Below, one piece after another: positions 15,855 through 17,671 of a stretch of 17,671 nucleotides of DNA; within the stretch, counting starts at the first letter, position 1; each line of letters begins with the position of its first letter. Made by a program: the position numbers and the translations under genes. Under the pieces are notes generated by a model. It had not been told where the DNA came from and did not search any database. It worked only from the letters and a program-made list of their open reading frames with translations. This DNA is from CBDUEV01 sp965366365. Lineage in GTDB: Bacteria > Actinomycetota > Acidimicrobiia > Spongiisociales > JAENVV01. The stretch covers positions 1 through 17,671 of the forward strand of contig CBDUEV010000061.1 of the NCBI GenBank assembly GCA_965366365.1. Direction: 5' to 3'.

Positions 15855-17129
15855 ATGGAGGACGCGATACTGAAGGTCGGCGAAAAGGAGATCACCCTGC
15901 CCGTTCGCACGGGTACGGAGGGCGAGGTGGGCATCGACATCTCCACGCTTCGCTCGCAAACCGGCTTCACCACCTTTGATCGTGGATTCGGCAACACTGC
16001 CGAGACGGAGAGCGCCATCACTTTCATCGATGGCGAAAAAGGAATCCTTCGCTACCGCGGGTACTCGATCGAGGAACTGGCGACTCACGCCGATTTTCTC
16101 GAGGTCGCCTGGCTGCTCTCGGAAGGCGAGCTTCCGACCAAGGAGGAACTCGACGGTTTCACCCGGGAGGTGACGGAGCATTCGATGGTGCGCGAGGACA
16201 TGAAGCACCTGTTCGAAGCGTTCCCACACGACGCCCATCCCATGCAGATTCTCGCCTCGGAGGTGTCGGCTCTCGCCTCGTACTACCCCGACGCCCTCGA
16301 CCCCAACGATGAGGAGTCGGTTCGCATTTCGGCGACCCGATTGATCTCCAAGGTCATCACCATGGTGGCGTGGTCGTACAAGTACCGGGTTGGACAGCCC
16401 TACGTCTACCCGCGTAACGACCTCGACTACTCCAGCCGCTTCCTCCACATGATGTTCTCCGTCCCCGCCGAGGAGTACATCCCCGATCCGATCATCGCCA
16501 AGGCTCTGAACACTCTGTTCATCCTCCACGCCGATCATGAACAGAACTGCTCGGCGTCGACGGTGCGGATCGTGGGATCAGGTAACGCCAACCTCTTCTC
16601 GTCGATCTCAGCTGGGATCCACGCTTTGTCGGGACCCCTTCACGGCGGGGCCAACCAGTCCGTCGTCGAGATGCTGGAGAGAATGGTCGCCGAACCCGGT
16701 GACGTCGGCGATTGGGTGGCTCGGGCCAAGGACAAGGACAGTTCGTTCCGCCTCATGGGTTTCGGCCATCGCGTGTACAAGAACTTCGACCCTCGGGCCA
16801 ACATCATCAAGGGCGTCGCCCAGGATGTCCTCTCGAAACTGGGCCGCGACGACCCGCTGCTCGACATGGCCATGCAACTCGAAGAGATCGCCCTGTCAGA
16901 CGACTACTTCATCGAACGGAAGCTGTATCCGAACGTCGACTTCTACTCGGGCATCATCTATCGAGCCATGGGCTTCCCGGTGGACATGTTCACCGTCCTC
17001 TTCGCCATCGGCCGCATGCCGGGATGGATCGCCCAGTGGCGGGAGATGCACTCCGATCCGACGACGCGGATCGGACGCCCTCGTCAGGTGTACGTCGGGC
17101 CGACCGCTCGGGACTATCCGATCAACTGA
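15855..17129 (+). CDS. gltA: Citrate synthase
   Basis: Condenses acetyl-CoA with oxaloacetate to give citrate, the entry step of the TCA cycle. The 424-residue length fits the long type II enzymes. The N-terminal GFTTFDRGFGNTA and GILRYRGY (63-70) are typical. Active-site features are LHADHEQNCSAS (224-235), GPLHGGANQ (260-268, H263), GFGHRVYKNFDPRA (302-315, H305 and R314) and NVDFYSG (360-366, D362). The ATG has AGGAAGGA 8 nt upstream. It is the only gene on the plus strand here. Its stop lies inside a 15-bp tandem repeat. Confidence 0.97.
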   Translation: MEDAILKVGEKEITLPVRTGTEGEVGIDISTLRSQTGFTTFDRGFGNTAETESAITFIDGEKGILRYRGYSIEELATHADFLEVAWLLSEGELPTKEELDGFTREVTEHSMVREDMKHLFEAFPHDAHPMQILASEVSALASYYPDALDPNDEESVRISATRLISKVITMVAWSYKYRVGQPYVYPRNDLDYSSRFLHMMFSVPAEEYIPDPIIAKALNTLFILHADHEQNCSASTVRIVGSGNANLFSSISAGIHALSGPLHGGANQSVVEMLERMVAEPGDVGDWVARAKDKDSSFRLMGFGHRVYKNFDPRANIIKGVAQDVLSKLGRDDPLLDMAMQLEEIALSDDYFIERKLYPNVDFYSGIIYRAMGFPVDMFTVLFAIGRMPGWIAQWREMHSDPTTRIGRPRQVYVGPTARDYPIN

Positions 17130-17177
17130 CGGCCGATCAACTGACGGCCGATCAACTGACGGCCGATCAACTGACGG
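17118..17177 (+). repeat. Four perfect tandem copies of a 15-bp unit over the gltA stop
   Basis: The unit CCGATCAACTGACGG occurs four times without a gap or mismatch, at 17118, 17133, 17148 and 17163. The first copy encodes the last residues of citrate synthase, Pro-Ile-Asn, and the TGA stop. Because 15 is a multiple of three, every copy keeps the same frame and stop, so four in-frame TGA codons occur in series. Slippage at replication is the simple explanation. Each unit contains TCAACTGA, a TCA-N2-TGA half-site pair, and unit junctions create CGGCCG. Confidence 0.95.
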
Positions 17178-17207
17178 ACAGGGGTAAGGTGCTCGGCCAG
17201 CGACGGA

Positions 17208-17671
17208 TCAGACCGCCTCGACGTAGACCTCTCGCCGCAATGCGCCGGACACGGCGTCGATCTGCACTAAGGCACGTGAGGCGGGAGGGTCCTCGGCGTC
17301 GTAGAGCAGGATGTTCCAGACCGGATAGGAACGGACACCCTCGAACCGGATAGCCCCCGAGGCGTGCCCGACGGTGAATTCGACGCTTCGACCAGCGATC
17401 CCGAACGCCTGCTGTTCGTCAACCCGCACGTCGATGGCAGTCCACACCTGATACACGGCCAGGACGAAGAACGCCCCCGCCACCACATACATGCCGGCCG
17501 GAAGTCCCGTCAGCGCTCCGATGACGGCAATTACACCTGCCACCGCATACACGACACCGGCCGTGCGTCGGCGACGTGGGGTCGGGAACATGTAGGGGCC
17601 CACGATGCTGGAGTCGAGGTCTTCCGGCACCTGTTGGGCATCGGCCAGCTCTCTGGGGATTTCGATCTCCA
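17208..17671 (-). CDS. Small membrane protein of unknown function, 5' end at window edge
   Basis: I do not recognise a family. The protein has a short N-terminal cytosolic part with a PTPRRRR basic stretch, two predicted helices close together (about 23-40 and 46-66 counted from the internal GTG at 17630), and a C-terminal domain of about 70 residues rich in beta-type sequence. The frame stays open to the right edge. The last bases read as (N)TG then Glu-Ile-Glu-Ile-Pro, so the true start may be the codon cut by the edge. The GTG at 17630 has no Shine-Dalgarno and is less likely. It converges on gltA, with the tandem repeat and a short plain spacer between them. The arrangement of two helices and a soluble domain resembles many uncharacterised actinobacterial envelope proteins. 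Confidence 0.7.
   Translation of the reverse strand, partial: EIEIPRELADAQQVPEDLDSSIVGPYMFPTPRRRRTAGVVYAVAGVIAVIGALTGLPAGMYVVAGAFFVLAVYQVWTAIDVRVDEQQAFGIAGRSVEFTVGHASGAIRFEGVRSYPVWNILLYDAEDPPASRALVQIDAVSGALRREVYVEAV

Noticed and set aside
15090..16538. 482-codon minus-strand frame containing pgsA
   Set aside because: Only the last 193 codons look like a CDP-alcohol phosphatidyltransferase. The rest is antisense to citrate synthase and crosses the intergenic region; the TTG at 15671 has a proper Shine-Dalgarno.
17118..17177. CRISPR-like array
   Set aside because: The copies are directly joined with no spacers and the unit is only 15 bp; it is a simple tandem repeat.

Overview
The window is ordinary GC-rich chromosomal DNA that looks like the core of an actinobacterial (Actinomycetota) genome. 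It holds 19 protein genes, two of them cut by the window edges. The case for Actinomycetota is gene order. From what I remember of the Mycobacterium tuberculosis map, the series pgsA1-patA-pimA / pdxS-pdxT-yebC / ruvC-ruvA-ruvB / yajC-secD-secF / apt-rel lies in the same order and orientation there (roughly Rv2612c to Rv2583c). The phosphatidylinositol mannoside (PIM) genes are also typical of the phylum. Unlike M. tuberculosis, this organism has queA and tgt (queuosine tRNA modification) between ruvB and yajC, which suggests a deeper-branching lineage such as Acidimicrobiia. I cannot fix the class from sequence alone.

Layout. Seventeen genes read leftwards (minus strand) from 15671 to 1. In transcription order they are: pgsA-like CDP-alcohol phosphatidyltransferase, patA-like acyltransferase and pimA-like mannosyltransferase (PI and PIM lipids); a membrane-anchored DUF3048 protein; pdxS and pdxT (pyridoxal phosphate synthesis); yebC; ruvC, ruvA, ruvB (Holliday junction processing); queA and tgt (queuosine); yajC, secD, secF (accessory Sec translocase); apt (adenine salvage); and rel, which runs off the left edge. 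Many neighbours overlap by 1, 4 or 11 bases or abut, so translational coupling is likely over long stretches. The larger gaps, where internal promoters could sit, are tgt-yajC (172 nt), pimA-DUF3048 (72 nt), secF-apt (61 nt) and yebC-ruvC (54 nt). To the right, across a 183-nt divergent intergenic region, a plus-strand citrate synthase gene faces a convergent minus-strand gene for a small two-helix membrane protein that reaches the right edge. The citrate synthase stop codon lies inside four perfect tandem copies of a 15-bp unit.

How the genes fit together. The block mixes envelope lipid synthesis, protein export, cofactor synthesis, recombination, tRNA modification and stringent response. 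It is best read as a conserved housekeeping supercluster, not one pathway. I found no mobile element, CRISPR array, tRNA, rRNA, toxin-antitoxin pair or defence system. Nothing convincingly shows a new biological system. The points most worth a second look are the tandem repeat over the gltA stop, the DUF3048 protein beside the PIM genes, and the preserved ruv-queA-tgt-yajC-secDF order.
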